A program made the translations under genes and the position numbers. 64,000 nt of DNA from an uncultured Paracoccaceae bacterium. Lineage in GTDB: Bacteria; Pseudomonadota; Alphaproteobacteria; Rhodobacterales; Rhodobacteraceae. The notes below the pieces were generated by a model. That model worked only from the letters and a program-made list of their open reading frames with translations. It did not search any database and was not told the DNA's origin. The stretch lies in contig CANKYO010000006.1 in NCBI GenBank assembly GCA_947488175.1, positions 310,001 through 374,000 on the forward strand. The letters are read 5' to 3'. Positions 26,483-37,100 of the stretch are shown here, piece by piece. The first letter of the stretch is position 1. Each line of letters begins with the position of its first letter.

Positions 26483-27832
26483 TCATCCGACGCCTTGTGA
26501 CAGCATAGCGTCTGCTACTTTTCTGAAGCCAGCAATATTGGCACCCTTGCTGTAGTCAACGCGACCGTCGCGGGTTCCTTCCTCAACGCAGGCGGCGTGG
26601 ATGTCGGTCATAATTCCCTGCAGCGTCTCATCAATCTGGTCTGCATCGCTTAACCGGCGCATCCGATCTTGACTGATTTCCAGCCCGGATACGGCAACGC
26701 CGCCAGCATTTGCAGCCTTTCCCGGGGCGAAAAGGATGTCGGCCGATCTGAAGACCTCCTTTGCAGCCGCCGTTGATGGCATGTTGGCCCCTTCAACGAC
26801 AGCCAGAACACCGTTGTCGATCAGCCTCTTCGCGCTGTCCTTGTCCAACTCGTTCTGGGTCGCGCAGGGCGCAGCGATATCCGCTTTTACCCCCCAGGGG
26901 CCTTTGCCCGCTGTCCAATCGCCACCAAACTTGGACACGTATGCCTCAAGCGTGGTGCCCTTTTTCGCTTTGTGGGCTCTGACCCAATCGATTTTTTCTT
27001 GGGTCAAACCGTCAGGATCGTGAATAAAACCCGCGCTGTCGGATAGTGTGATGACCTTTGCGCCCAGACTTACAGCTTTTTCAGCGGCGTGAGTGGCAAC
27101 ATTACCTGCGCCCGATATGATGACCGACTTGCCCTCCAAATCGTCACTATCGTGCTTCAGCATCTCGGCAAGAAAATAGATGAGACCGTACCCGGTCGCC
27201 TCGGTGCGCATCTCGCTTCCGCCAAAGGACTGTCCCTTGCCGGTTAACACACCCTGAAAGCGATTTGTGATCCGACGGTAGGCTCCAAAGAGATATCCGA
27301 TCTCTCGTGCTCCGACATTGATGTCGCCTGCAGGCACGTCGATGTCGGGGCCAATGTAGCGATAAAGCTGCTGCATGAACGCGTTACAAAACCGCATGAT
27401 TTCCTGATCTGACCGCCCGGATGGATCAAAATCAGAGCCACCTTTACCACCTCCCATGGGCAGGCCCGTCAGTGCATTCTTGAACGTCTGTTCAAAGCCT
27501 AGAAATTTCAGCACGGAGGTATTGACCGATGGATGAAACCGCAATCCGCCTTTAAATGGACCAATCGCTCCATTGAATTGGACGCGGTAGCCACGATTGA
27601 CCTCGATTTCATTGGCGTCGTTCTGCCAGGCAACGCGGAAAGAGATAACCTGCTCCGGTTCAACAAGGCGCTCGAATATATTTGCTGATTTGAATTCCGG
27701 GTGCGCATCAACGATCGGTTTGATGTCGTCAGTCACCTCTGTGACGGCTTGGTGGAATTCTGGCTGGTTGGGAGCTCGGGCATCTAGAAAATCTTCGAGG
27801 CTGTCATAGCCGTCTGCAAGTGAGAATGTCAT
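26483..27832 (-). CDS. gdhA: NADP-type glutamate dehydrogenase
   Basis: 449 residues, the length of hexameric GdhA. The active-site segment GLPMGGGKGGSDFDPSGRSD contains the catalytic lysine, preceded by GPFKGGLRFHPSVN, and the nucleotide-binding motif VIISGAGNVATHAAEKA follows near residue 240. It makes glutamate from 2-oxoglutarate and ammonium. I chose ATG 27832 (MTFSLADGY) instead of an open frame to 27868, because bacterial homologues begin near here; the ribosome-binding site is weak. It lies upstream of the acetolactate-synthase-like gene in an apparent two-gene operon. Confidence 0.93.
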   Translation of the reverse strand: MTFSLADGYDSLEDFLDARAPNQPEFHQAVTEVTDDIKPIVDAHPEFKSANIFERLVEPEQVISFRVAWQNDANEIEVNRGYRVQFNGAIGPFKGGLRFHPSVNTSVLKFLGFEQTFKNALTGLPMGGGKGGSDFDPSGRSDQEIMRFCNAFMQQLYRYIGPDIDVPAGDINVGAREIGYLFGAYRRITNRFQGVLTGKGQSFGGSEMRTEATGYGLIYFLAEMLKHDSDDLEGKSVIISGAGNVATHAAEKAVSLGAKVITLSDSAGFIHDPDGLTQEKIDWVRAHKAKKGTTLEAYVSKFGGDWTAGKGPWGVKADIAAPCATQNELDKDSAKRLIDNGVLAVVEGANMPSTAAAKEVFRSADILFAPGKAANAGGVAVSGLEISQDRMRRLSDADQIDETLQGIMTDIHAACVEEGTRDGRVDYSKGANIAGFRKVADAMLSQGVG

Positions 27833-28661
27833 AATTACGGTCCAATCAGGGAAACATCGGGCGGTCATCGACCAGCCAGGGTGTGGGGCGTCATTCCGCC
27901 AGATAAGCTATAGCTGCAGTTTCTCGTTCTCGCCCAAGTCAGGACCATGATCGGCAAAGCAGGCTTTCATCAATTCAGACGCCATTTTTCAGATCACCCT
28001 TATCGTTCACCAGGAAACGCCATCGGACGCGGACGCATGGATGTCCCAGCGGTCGTAGTGACCATGCAAGCCGGAATGCTGGCCATGATATTCCAAAATC
28101 TGTCCAGTTCTTGTGTCATGCACTGTCTATGGCTTGTCTATCCAAAGCGACGAGACTACCAATCGGTTCCCAAAAAATCCCATTATTTTTTGCTTAAACA
28201 GGAATGCGCTGGATAGGCTTGACCAACCCACGCCTCGGCCAGCGAAAGGCTATAGAGTTGAAATTCCGACATCTGCATGAGATTTGTGGCTTACTTCCAG
28301 TAACATGAACCGACACAGTTTGAGTGCAACCGAACAGCATATCGTGCGGACGGGAGTCGACGGCCATCAAAGGTACCTCATCGCGTTCTCCATTTCGAAC
28401 GCGCATCATGTTCCTTACCATTTATCACCTACGAAATGGGACGAAGGACACAGCGGCCAATTGCTGCATACGAAGCTGTCATCAGCGAGTGAAACTGAAA
28501 TAATGACGACGGTCCCAAAAACCGATCGACGCAGCAAGCTGAACTTGTTGCTCCAAGTCACCCGGGGCGTCGGATCACACGACGTGGCCGCACCACTTCG
28601 TTCGTAATCCAGCCTCAAAACTGATTGGTCGAGTAAATAGTCGCGATGTATCGCATTATTC
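27833..28661. other. 829-bp gap without a supported gene
   Basis: The base composition is lower in GC than in the flanking genes and only short frames are present (for example 28284-28607 on the plus strand), without a convincing ribosome-binding site or recognisable protein. It should hold the gdhA promoter near 27850-27950. Frame remnants around 28205-28260 look protein-like but match nothing I know. Probably a decayed region. Confidence 0.5.
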
Positions 28662-29621
28662 CTACGTAAGGAATCCGAGCAGATGCTGTTCTGTGACTCT
28701 CAGTCCAGACAGTGTTTTGGGTTGAACGTGTGGCGGCTGTCGCCCTGCCAGTGCGATCACGTCGGGATGGATATAGCTGTTGCGCGCAATCGACTGTGTA
28801 TTGTGCAACAAGCTTGCAGCGGCGCTTGCCATGTCCTTGATTGTAGCGTGCCCTTTCAGGGCAACCTCAAACGCAGCACATGTCCCCGCCCAGGTTCGGA
28901 ACGTCTTTGCCGTGACACCTTCGGTACCCGCTGCGTCTGAGATATAATTGTTCAGCACGTCGGAGGTCAGCGTTTGCGGCGCGCCGTCATCGTCAACCCA
29001 TGTCAATAAGGTGGCGCCCGGCAAGTCATCAATCTTACCAAGAATACGCGCGAGTTTCGCGTCCGTAGTCTTGGTCTTCACTTTCTGACCGCCCTTGGCA
29101 CGATACTTCAGTATTATTTCGTTGCCCGAAACAGCGATGTGCCGATTGCGCAAGGTCAGCGCACCATAGCTGCCATTTTCTTCAAGGTATTGCGGGTTTC
29201 CAATACGCAACGCCGTCCGATCTATCAGGGTCACAGCAGCTGCAAGAGCAAACTTCTTTTCGCCAACATCTTCTTGCAGATCAGCTTGCAATTGGCGCCG
29301 AATGCGGGGGAGGGCGCGGCCGAATGAAGATAGATCGTGGAACTTGGCTTCCGCCTGCAACGTGGTCCAATCGGGGTGATACACATATTGCTTGCGCCGC
29401 TTGGCGTCGCGCCCGGTTGCCAATAGATGGCCGTTGGGCAATGGACACATCCAGACATCTTCATAGGCGGGCGGCACTGCGAGTGTCGCAAGCCGCTGCC
29501 GTTCGTTGGGGTCTGTGATCAAACTTCCCTTGGGATCAAAATAGGAGAAGCCCCGGCCACGCCGCCTTCGGCTAATCCCCGCTTCACTATCCGGGTAGTA
29601 GACCAAACCAGCCGGCGTCAC
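28662..29621 (-). CDS. DNA topoisomerase IB (poxvirus-like)
   Basis: 319 residues, the compact bacterial type IB form. The N-terminal domain reads ISRRRRGRGFSYFDPKGSLI, and the catalytic domain contains the expected residues: VTLIDRTALRIGNPQYLEEN, the lysine loop KYRAKGGQKVKTK, the arginine in TAKTFRTWAGT, and the active-site tyrosine in ARNSYIHPDVI. It nicks and reseals one DNA strand through a 3'-phosphotyrosine, relaxing supercoils without ATP. The start overlaps the stop of the DUF2945 gene by four bases, so the two are co-translated. Confidence 0.93.
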   Translation of the reverse strand: MTPAGLVYYPDSEAGISRRRRGRGFSYFDPKGSLITDPNERQRLATLAVPPAYEDVWMCPLPNGHLLATGRDAKRRKQYVYHPDWTTLQAEAKFHDLSSFGRALPRIRRQLQADLQEDVGEKKFALAAAVTLIDRTALRIGNPQYLEENGSYGALTLRNRHIAVSGNEIILKYRAKGGQKVKTKTTDAKLARILGKIDDLPGATLLTWVDDDGAPQTLTSDVLNNYISDAAGTEGVTAKTFRTWAGTCAAFEVALKGHATIKDMASAAASLLHNTQSIARNSYIHPDVIALAGRQPPHVQPKTLSGLRVTEQHLLGFLT

Positions 29622-29830
29622 TCTTTGCGTACCTCGGAAGACAACTTCAGCACTTTTGTGCCATCGTCCTGCTTGATTTCAAGCGCCGGATCATCATCTG
29701 ACCCGTTGCGTGTAACGTCAGATCCTTTGATAGAGCGCGTTATGGATTTGGTATGAACTGCCTCGACAGTACCTTCTGCAGTCCCTTGTCCCCAGTCCCA
29801 TTTGACTTTGTCACCTGATTGATAGCTCAT
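29618..29830 (-). CDS. DUF2945 (Tudor-like) small protein
   Basis: 70 residues. The family pattern is visible: SYQSGDKVKWDWGQGTAEG at the N-terminus and VLKLSSEVRKE at the C-terminus, forming a small Tudor/SH3-like barrel. Such proteins have no defined role, though they often sit near DNA-topology and end-joining genes. GGAGGCGAC precedes the ATG on the minus strand. It is coupled by a four-base overlap to topoisomerase IB, which suggests a DNA- or protein-binding accessory function. Confidence 0.87.
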   Translation of the reverse strand: MSYQSGDKVKWDWGQGTAEGTVEAVHTKSITRSIKGSDVTRNGSDDDPALEIKQDDGTKVLKLSSEVRKE

Positions 29831-30307
29831 GTCGCCTCCTGCTTAAGCTACAGATGATAACGCCGCTTCCCGCCAAACGTTCCCATCTTGGCGGCCGGGC
29901 GCATGGGAAATTTGGCTTATTCTGTCTGACTTCAGCGCCATGGATCCAAGAGAGGCCTGAACTTGAGAGCGCCTGGCTCATCGTGTCGCTTTGATCATGC
30001 AGCGTTCGTGCGGTGCGGTAAGGCCGCCTTTCTAGGGAATATGCGGATGTGCCTTGGGACAGGCTCGTTGCATGATGGACGTTTTGGCGAGGTGCACGGG
30101 TCAGAAAGCTAAGGACGGTCAACACAGTATCTCATCAGACGCGCTGCCGCGCGCGATTCCATCGATTAGCGCGCATATCCGCCGCTCGCGCAGGTGGTCT
30201 TCATGGAAAACAGCGGTTCAGCCAACCGCGAAACCGCTGTTGGTTCAAGGCAATCCCCCCTGTTCAGATGTCATGTATGTTTACCCATGATCTCGCCCTC
30301 CTTGGGG
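29831..30307. other. 477-bp gap between the topoisomerase unit and the nar operon end
   Basis: No gene with a ribosome-binding site is visible; the open frames at 30054-30290 and 29811-30125 show no recognisable protein features. The left part should carry the promoter of the DUF2945-topIB pair. A short inverted repeat AACAGCGGTT/AACCGC-type sequence lies near 30212-30240. No strong terminator for the nar operon is evident. Confidence 0.45.
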
Positions 30308-31105
30308 CTAGACGGATCGGAGGTCCGCGCCGGTGATTTCGGCAGACGCGACCAGTTTTTGCACGAATTTCTGGGCTTGCCGTGCCCATGATGCCTTTTC
30401 CATGGCCTCGGCGATTTTTGGTTTCACTGCCGCAAAAGGAAGCACGGCCCCAAGGGCCACGGCATCCATACGCACGATATGCCAGCCATGGCGGGTCAGG
30501 ATCGGTTGGGGTGTGACTTCGCCCTCGTCCAGACGGCGCAGGATGGCTTCGAACTCGGGCACGGTGTCGCCCGGCCCAAGCTGGCCAAGGGTGCCGCCGG
30601 ATGATTTGGACCCGCAATCGCTTTCACGCGACGCAATCACGGCAAAGCTTTTGGCGTCTTTGCCGACGAGCGGTATCAGAGCTTCGGCCCGGTGCATCGC
30701 ATCGTGCTTGGCCTTTTCATCGCGAGGATCGCAAGCGCATAGGATATGGGAAACCTCCCACAAGGGCGGCGCGCGAAAACGGCTGGGGTCTTTCTCCCAC
30801 TCGGCATAGATCGCGTCGTCTTCCGGTACTTCCGGATCAACGACCATTTCAAGAAGGCCCCTGATTTGGGCCTCCTCATCTGTTTCGAACTTGTCCGGGG
30901 CCACTTCTTTGCGCTCAGGCTTCAGTCCGCGCGCACGCGCCTCTTGCAACAGCAGGGTGCGGATCGCCACGGCATTCGCGGCCTTGCGCCAGGCAATGCC
31001 CGGCTTTCCAGCCGGGGCATCATGGTTTTGGGTTTCCGATGCCACCAAGGTATGCGGCACGGTTTCACCGTTGACGATCAGATCGGGGAAGAGTGCTGCG
31101 TTCAT
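30308..31105 (-). CDS. Parvulin-type peptidylprolyl isomerase of the nar operon
   Basis: 265 residues. The parvulin domain occupies about residues 118-220: SHILCACDPRDEKAKHDAM, SDCGSKSSGGTLGQLGPGD and ILTRHGWHIVRMD are its three conserved blocks. The N-terminal helices resemble NifM/SurA-type chaperone parts. No signal peptide, so it acts in the cytoplasm, probably on folding or maturation of nitrate reductase subunits. I chose ATG 31105, which follows GGAG by eight bases; a GTG at 31114 overlaps the narI stop. A PpiC-type gene directly after narGHJI is also known in Pseudomonas aeruginosa. Confidence 0.88.
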   Translation of the reverse strand: MNAALFPDLIVNGETVPHTLVASETQNHDAPAGKPGIAWRKAANAVAIRTLLLQEARARGLKPERKEVAPDKFETDEEAQIRGLLEMVVDPEVPEDDAIYAEWEKDPSRFRAPPLWEVSHILCACDPRDEKAKHDAMHRAEALIPLVGKDAKSFAVIASRESDCGSKSSGGTLGQLGPGDTVPEFEAILRRLDEGEVTPQPILTRHGWHIVRMDAVALGAVLPFAAVKPKIAEAMEKASWARQAQKFVQKLVASAEITGADLRSV

Positions 31106-31110
31106 CTGCT

Positions 31111-31860
31111 TCACTCCGCCGGTGTTATCTTGGGGGCGCTGCGCTTGGGCAGTGCCTTGCCGCGACGCGACCGCACGATCTGATAGCCGGGACGCGACAG
31201 GTACTTCACGGGTGCCGCGAAACCCGAGATCATGTGGACCAACCGCGAGAACGGGAAGAGTGCGGTGATAATCAGACCCAGGAAGATATGCAGCTTATAG
31301 AGCCAGTGCACGTCAACCACAGTCACCCAGGCGTTGATGTTCCATGTCACGATGCTTTGCGACCAGCTCATGAAGCGGACCATTTCGGAACCGTCCATAT
31401 GTTGCAGGGTCTGCGTGATTGTCAGCAGGCCGATGGCTAGTTGCAGCCAGATCAGCACCATGATGGTGATGTCCATCCAGCTGGATGTGGCGCGGATACG
31501 TGGCTCAGTCAGGCGGCGGTGCAACAGCAACGTGCCTCCGATCAGCGCAGCGATCCCTGCAGGCCCCCCTATGATCACGGCCATCCACTGCTTGAGCGCA
31601 TAAGGCACGCCAAACGCGTCTAGCACCCAAACCGGGGTAAACAACCCTACCAAATGCCCAAAGAAGATCGTGATGATCCCCACATGGAACAGGATGGACC
31701 CCCACATCAGCTGCTTGCGGCGCAACAACTGGCTGGAAGAGCTTTTCCACGTATATTGATCACGGTCGTAGCGGGCGATGCAGCCGATAACCAGAATGGT
31801 CAGCGCGGCATAAGGCATGATGCCGAAGATGATGAAGTCGATATCGAAATTCTCAAGCAT
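31111..31860 (-). CDS. narI: Respiratory nitrate reductase gamma subunit (cytochrome b)
   Basis: 249 residues, five membrane helices. Histidine pairs that ligate the two haems b lie in SILFHVGIITIFFGHLVG (near residues 58 and 66) and VDVHWLYKLHIFLGLII (near 188 and 194). NarI oxidises quinol at the periplasmic side and passes electrons to NarH. The length is slightly above the usual 225-230 because of a basic tail (RSRRGKALPKRSAPK). It follows narJ after 12 bases. Confidence 0.96.
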   Translation of the reverse strand: MLENFDIDFIIFGIMPYAALTILVIGCIARYDRDQYTWKSSSSQLLRRKQLMWGSILFHVGIITIFFGHLVGLFTPVWVLDAFGVPYALKQWMAVIIGGPAGIAALIGGTLLLHRRLTEPRIRATSSWMDITIMVLIWLQLAIGLLTITQTLQHMDGSEMVRFMSWSQSIVTWNINAWVTVVDVHWLYKLHIFLGLIITALFPFSRLVHMISGFAAPVKYLSRPGYQIVRSRRGKALPKRSAPKITPAE

Positions 31861-31872
31861 TTCGGTGTCTCC

Positions 31873-32592
31873 TTATTCTGCCGCGTGTTGCGGTGGAGGG
31901 TTGATGGGCAGGTCCATTTGGGCGAGCATCTCGCGCGCCTGCGGACAACCTGCATTGGGGTCAGGACCGAACAGCACCTCGCTTTCTTCCCAGACCTCAT
32001 CAAGGGCTTCTAGGTCCGTTGGATCATCGTCAGGCTGGGCCAGCATTTCTGCGACCGCTTCCTTGTCGGCCTTCACACCTGCCAGCTGAAGAAGGCTGGC
32101 GAATACGGCATCGTAGTGGCTCTCCCGCCGGATCAGCCGGGCATTCAAGGCCTCAAAGATATGCGCCGCGTCGGCCAGAGTGTCCTGCGCGACCATAGGG
32201 GAGCGGGTGGACAGGAATTCCAGCAAAACAGGCAAGTGATCCGGCAATTCAGATGTCACAGGATCAAAACCACCTTCGCGATAGGTTTCGACCAGTGACA
32301 CCATTGCCCCGCCCCTATCGCGGCTTTCGCCGTGAACATGTTCAAACAGGTTCAACGACAGGGTGCGCGATCGGTCGAAGAGCAGCACATACTGCTCTTC
32401 AAGGTCATAGATGTCGCGCCCGCTTAGCGCCTCCACCAGCGGGCGCAACGCCCGACGGGCTGTTGCTGTCAATCGCGTGTCCGAGGCCAGAATGGCGCTA
32501 ATCTCGGGCATGGCATGCTGCAACGCGCAGGTCGGGTAACTGAGAAGAAGTGAGAATGCTTTGAGAGTACGATCTACTACTGGCTGGCCCAT
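31873..32592 (-). CDS. narJ: Nitrate reductase molybdenum cofactor assembly chaperone
   Basis: 239-residue all-helical TorD/NarJ-family chaperone that holds apo-NarGH in the cytoplasm until the molybdenum cofactor is inserted. Visible family features are LLLSYPTCALQHAMPEI at the N-terminus, then LEEQYVLLFDRSRTLSLNLFEHVHGESRDRG, the strongest NarJ signature, and YREGGF just after. It starts one base after the narH stop codon. Confidence 0.95.
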   Translation of the reverse strand: MGQPVVDRTLKAFSLLLSYPTCALQHAMPEISAILASDTRLTATARRALRPLVEALSGRDIYDLEEQYVLLFDRSRTLSLNLFEHVHGESRDRGGAMVSLVETYREGGFDPVTSELPDHLPVLLEFLSTRSPMVAQDTLADAAHIFEALNARLIRRESHYDAVFASLLQLAGVKADKEAVAEMLAQPDDDPTDLEALDEVWEESEVLFGPDPNAGCPQAREMLAQMDLPINPPPQHAAE

Positions 32593-32593
32593 A

Positions 32594-34117
32594 TCACATT
32601 GCCTCCGTTGGCATTTTCAGGGGTTTTTTGGAGCCGCCAAAGAGCGATCCCTTCGATGAACCGCCGCCGCACCCGTTGGTATCGGTAAAGCCGCAGCCGC
32701 CGCGCAGATCGTAAGCTTCCTCGACCTGTTCGCGGTGCGTTGTCGGAATGACAAAGCGGTCCTCATAATCGGCAAGGGCCATGATCTTGTACATGTCCTC
32801 GATCACCCGGCCCGACAGGCCGACGCGCGCGGCGATCCCTTCGTCGATAACGCCCTCGATCGTTTTGGAGCGCATGTAAGACCGCATCGCCAGCATCCGT
32901 TCCAATGCTGTGACGACCGGGGCTTCATCGCCAGCTGTCAACATATTGGCGAGGTATCTGACCGGAATGCGCAGGTCCTTGACGTCCGGCATGCCTTCGC
33001 TAGTGCCAATCGCGCCCGCCTCAGCGGCATTCTGGATTGGCGACAACGGCGGGATATACCAAACCATCGGCAGCGTCCGGTATTCCGGGTGCAGAGGGAA
33101 AGCGACTTTCCACTCCATCGCCATCTTCCAGATCGGGCTTTCCTGAGCGGCTTTGATCCAATCCTCTGGGATACCGTCCGCGCGCGCAGTCTCGATCACG
33201 ACGGGATCATTGGGATCAAGGAACACACCCAGTTGCGCATCATAGAGGTCCTGTTCATCCTCCATGTTTGCCGCATCTTCGATCTTGTCGGCATCATAGA
33301 GCATGACGCCCAGATAACGGATGCGCCCCACACAGGTTTCCGAACAGACCGTTGGGTTGCCGCTTTCAATCCGGGGATAACACAATGTGCATTTCTCGGA
33401 TTTGCCGCTTTCCCAGTTGTAGTAGATTTTCTTGTAGGGGCAGCCCGAGACACACATGCGCCAGCCGCGGCACTTTTCCTGATCAATCAAAACGATGCCA
33501 TCTTCTTCGCGCTTATAGATCGCGCCTGATGGGCAGGACGATGCGCAAGCGGGGTTCAGGCAGTGCTCGCACAGTCGGGGGAGGTACATCATGAATGTAT
33601 TCTCGTATTCCCCATAGATTTCTTTCTGGATGCCTTCGAAGTTGTAATCGCCAGAGCGTTTGGAAAATTCGCCGCCAAGGATTTCTTCCCAGTTCGGGCC
33701 CTTTTCGATCTTCTCAATCCGCTCGCCGGTGATCTTGGAACGCGGGCGTGCCGTTGGGAACGCCTCCATCTCGGGCGCGGACTTCAGGTGGTCGTAATCG
33801 AAATCGAACGGTTCATAATAGTCGTCGATTTCCGGCATGGAGGGGTTGGCAAAGATGTTGGACAGGATGCGCCATTTGCTGCCCTGTTTGGGCTGCAATT
33901 TCCCGGATTTCGTCCGTTCCCAGCCGCCTTTCCAACGATCCTGGTTTTCCCAATCTGTCGGATAGCCAAGGCCGGGTTTGGTTTCCACGTTGTTGAACCA
34001 GGCGTATTCAACGCCGTCGCGACTCGTCCAGACATTCTTGCAAGTGACAGAGCATGTATGGCACCCAATGCATTTATCGAGGTTCAGCACCATGCCGATT
34101 TGTGCGCGGATTCTCAT
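32594..34117 (-). CDS. narH: Respiratory nitrate reductase beta subunit
   Basis: 507-residue electron-transfer subunit with four Fe-S clusters. Cysteine groups are seen in CIGCHTCSVTC near residue 16, CEHCLNPACASSCPSGA near 184, CRGWRMCVSGCPYKK near 216 and CTLCYPRIESG followed by CSETCVGRIRYLG. The tryptophan in CRGWRMC replaces a cysteine and gives the [3Fe-4S] cluster typical of NarH. The start overlaps the narG stop by four bases (ATGA). Confidence 0.97.
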   Translation of the reverse strand: MRIRAQIGMVLNLDKCIGCHTCSVTCKNVWTSRDGVEYAWFNNVETKPGLGYPTDWENQDRWKGGWERTKSGKLQPKQGSKWRILSNIFANPSMPEIDDYYEPFDFDYDHLKSAPEMEAFPTARPRSKITGERIEKIEKGPNWEEILGGEFSKRSGDYNFEGIQKEIYGEYENTFMMYLPRLCEHCLNPACASSCPSGAIYKREEDGIVLIDQEKCRGWRMCVSGCPYKKIYYNWESGKSEKCTLCYPRIESGNPTVCSETCVGRIRYLGVMLYDADKIEDAANMEDEQDLYDAQLGVFLDPNDPVVIETARADGIPEDWIKAAQESPIWKMAMEWKVAFPLHPEYRTLPMVWYIPPLSPIQNAAEAGAIGTSEGMPDVKDLRIPVRYLANMLTAGDEAPVVTALERMLAMRSYMRSKTIEGVIDEGIAARVGLSGRVIEDMYKIMALADYEDRFVIPTTHREQVEEAYDLRGGCGFTDTNGCGGGSSKGSLFGGSKKPLKMPTEAM

Positions 34118-37100
34118 GTCTCTGCCTCCTGTGCAGGTGCTTTCCAGCTTTCTTCTTTGTCGAGCCAGTCCACTTTCTTCATCTTGCGGACCACAACGAA
34201 CTCATCCCGGTTCGATCCAACGGTGCCATAGTAGTTGAAGCCGTAGGATTGCTGGGCGTAGCCGCCGATCATGTGGGTTGGTTTCAGTACCGCGCGGGTG
34301 ACCGAATTGTGGATGCCGCCCCGGTGTCCGGTCTTTTCCGACCCGGGTGTATTCACGATCTTTTCCTGCGCGTGATACATGAAGGTCGTGCCTTCCTTGA
34401 TCCGCTGGGACACCACCGCGCGCGCGGTCAGCGCACCGTTGGTGTTGTAAAGCTCAACCCAGTCGTTATCGACGATGCCCGCGCTTTTGGCGTCCACCTC
34501 CGATATCCAGATCACCGGCCCGCCCCGGTTGAGCGTCAGCATCAACAGGTTGTCGGAATAGGTGGAGTGGATGCCCCATTTCTGGTGTGGCGTAATGAAG
34601 TTGAGCACAAGGTTGTCGCCATCATCCTGCACGTCCTTGGTGATGGTTTTCAGATCAATCGGCGGACGGTAGGACATGAAGCCTTCGCCAAACGCCAGCA
34701 TCCACAAATGGTCCTGATAAAGCTGTTGTCGCCCGGTCAGGGTGCGCCACGGGATCAGCTCATGCACATTGGTGTAGCCTGCGTTATAGCTGACCTTGTC
34801 GCTTTCAATACCGGACCATGTGGGGCTGGAGATGATCTTGCGCGGCTGTGCTGCGATGTCGTGGAAACGGATCTTCTGGTGGTGTTCGCCTTCGGCGAGA
34901 TGCGCGTGTTCACGCCCTGTGGCTTTTTCCAGCGCCTCCCATGCTTTTACGGCGACGTTGCCGTTTGTCTCGGGCGCGAGCATCAGGATGACTTCGCAGG
35001 CGTCGATGGCGGTTTCTATCTTGGGCCGCCCGACCGCGGCCCCATCCAGTTGCACGCCGTTCAGAGCTGAGAGGTTGTCGATCTCCTCCTGCGTGTTCCA
35101 TGTGATGCCTTTACCGCCATTGCCCAGCTTATCCATGAGCGGACCAAGAGCGGTAAAACGATCATAGATCGCGGTGTAGTCCCGCTCGACCGCCACATAG
35201 GCCGGGGCCGTCTTGCCGGGGATCAGGTCGCATTCGCCTTTTTTCCAGTCCTTGACCTGATCCTGAGCAATCTCTGCCGGGGTATCGTGCAGGATCGGCA
35301 ATGCGACGATATCAGTTTCCTTCTCCAGATAACCTGGTGTGATCTCCTGGAATTTCTTCGCGATGGATTTGAAGATTTCCCAGTCGGATTTGCTTTCGTA
35401 CGCCGGATCAACCGCCGCCTGCAGCGGGTGGATGAACGGGTGCATGTCCGACGTGTTCATGTCGTCCTTTTCGTACCAAGACGCTGTTGGCAGAACGATG
35501 TCGGAGTAGACCGCTGTGGTCGACATGCGGAAGTCGATGGTCACCAGCAGGTCCAGCTTGCCGCGTGGGGCGTCGGGGTGCCACTTGGCCTCTTTCGGCA
35601 GTTGCCCGCCGTCTTCACCGAGATCCTTGCCCAGCACGCCATGATCGGTGCCAAGCAGGTGCTTGAGGAAGTATTCGTGACCCTTGCCGGATGATCCCAA
35701 CAGGTTAGACCGCCAGACAAACAGGTTGCGCGGCCAGTTGGCGGGGTTGTCGGGGTCCTCGCAGGACATTTCCAAGTCGCCGGACTTGAGGTTCTCGGCC
35801 ACATAGGCCGGGATTTCCATGCCTGCTTCTTTCGCAGCCTTCGCTACCTCCAGCGGGTTAGTCTTGAGCTGCGGCGCAGATGGCAACCAGCCCATACGCT
35901 CGGCCCGGATGTTGTAATCAATCAGGCTGATATCCCAGTCACCCTCGGGTGCTGTAGGTGACAAAATCTCCTCGGCTTTCAGTGTCTCATAGCGCCACTG
36001 ATCGGTATGTGCGTACCAAGCGGAGGTGGAGTTCATATGCCGCGGCGGGCGGTTCCAATCCAGCGCAAAGGCCAGCGGCTGCCAGCCGGTTTGTGGGCGC
36101 AGCTTTTCCTGCCCCACATAGTGCGCCCAGCCACCGCCCGATTTGCCCACGCAGCCGCACATGACCAGCATGTTGATGACACCGCGATAGTTCATGTCCA
36201 TGTGGAACCAGTGGTTCATCGCGGCGCCGATGATGATCATCGATTTGCCTTGGGTCTTTTCGGCATTGTCCGCGAACTCACGGGCCACATGGGCGATCTT
36301 GTCAGCGGGCACGCCGGTGATCTTCTCGGCCCAAGCCGGTGTACCGGGCATATCGTCGGCGTAGTCGGCTGTGACCCAATCACCACCCAAGCCACGGTCA
36401 AGACCGTAGTTGGCGCAGAACAGGTCAAAGACGGTCGCAACCTTGATTTCGCCCTCGGCAGTCTTGATCTTTTTGACAGGAATGTTGCGGGTCAGCACGT
36501 CGGGATGGTCGGCATCGGTCGCGAACTGACCGTAGGCCTGACCGCCAAAATAGGGGAAATCGACGCCGACGATATCATCCTGGTCTTCTTCCAGAACGAA
36601 CGACATCTTCAGCTTGGTGTCAGCCTCTTTCGCCTTTTCCTCAAGGTTCCATTCGCCGTCTTCACCCCAGCGATATCCGACCGAACCGTTGGGCGCGACC
36701 AGCCCGTTTGAAATCTCATCAAAGGCGACTGTCTTCCATTCGGGATTGTTGTCTTCGCCCAGCTTGCCGTCCAGATCATCGGCACGCAGGAAACGGCCGG
36801 GGACCAGCTTACCGTCCCTTTTTTCCAACTTCACCAGCATGGGGAAATCGGAATACTTGCGCGTGTAGTCCTCAAAATACTCGGCCTGACGATCAAGGTG
36901 GAACTCGCGCAGGATCACATGGCCAAAAGCCATGGCGAGCGCGGCGTCCGTCCCTTGTTTGGCATTCAGCCAGACATCGCCGAATTTTGCGGCCTCGGAG
37001 TAATCGGGGCAGATGACGGCGGATTTGGTGCCTTTGTAGCGGGCCTCTGTATAGAAGTGGGCGTCAGGTGTCCGTGTCTGCGGGACGTTGGAGCCCCAAA

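Noticed and set aside
28284-28607. 107-codon plus-strand frame in the gdhA-topIB gap
   Set aside because: No ribosome-binding site, no recognisable features, and AT-rich random-looking composition.
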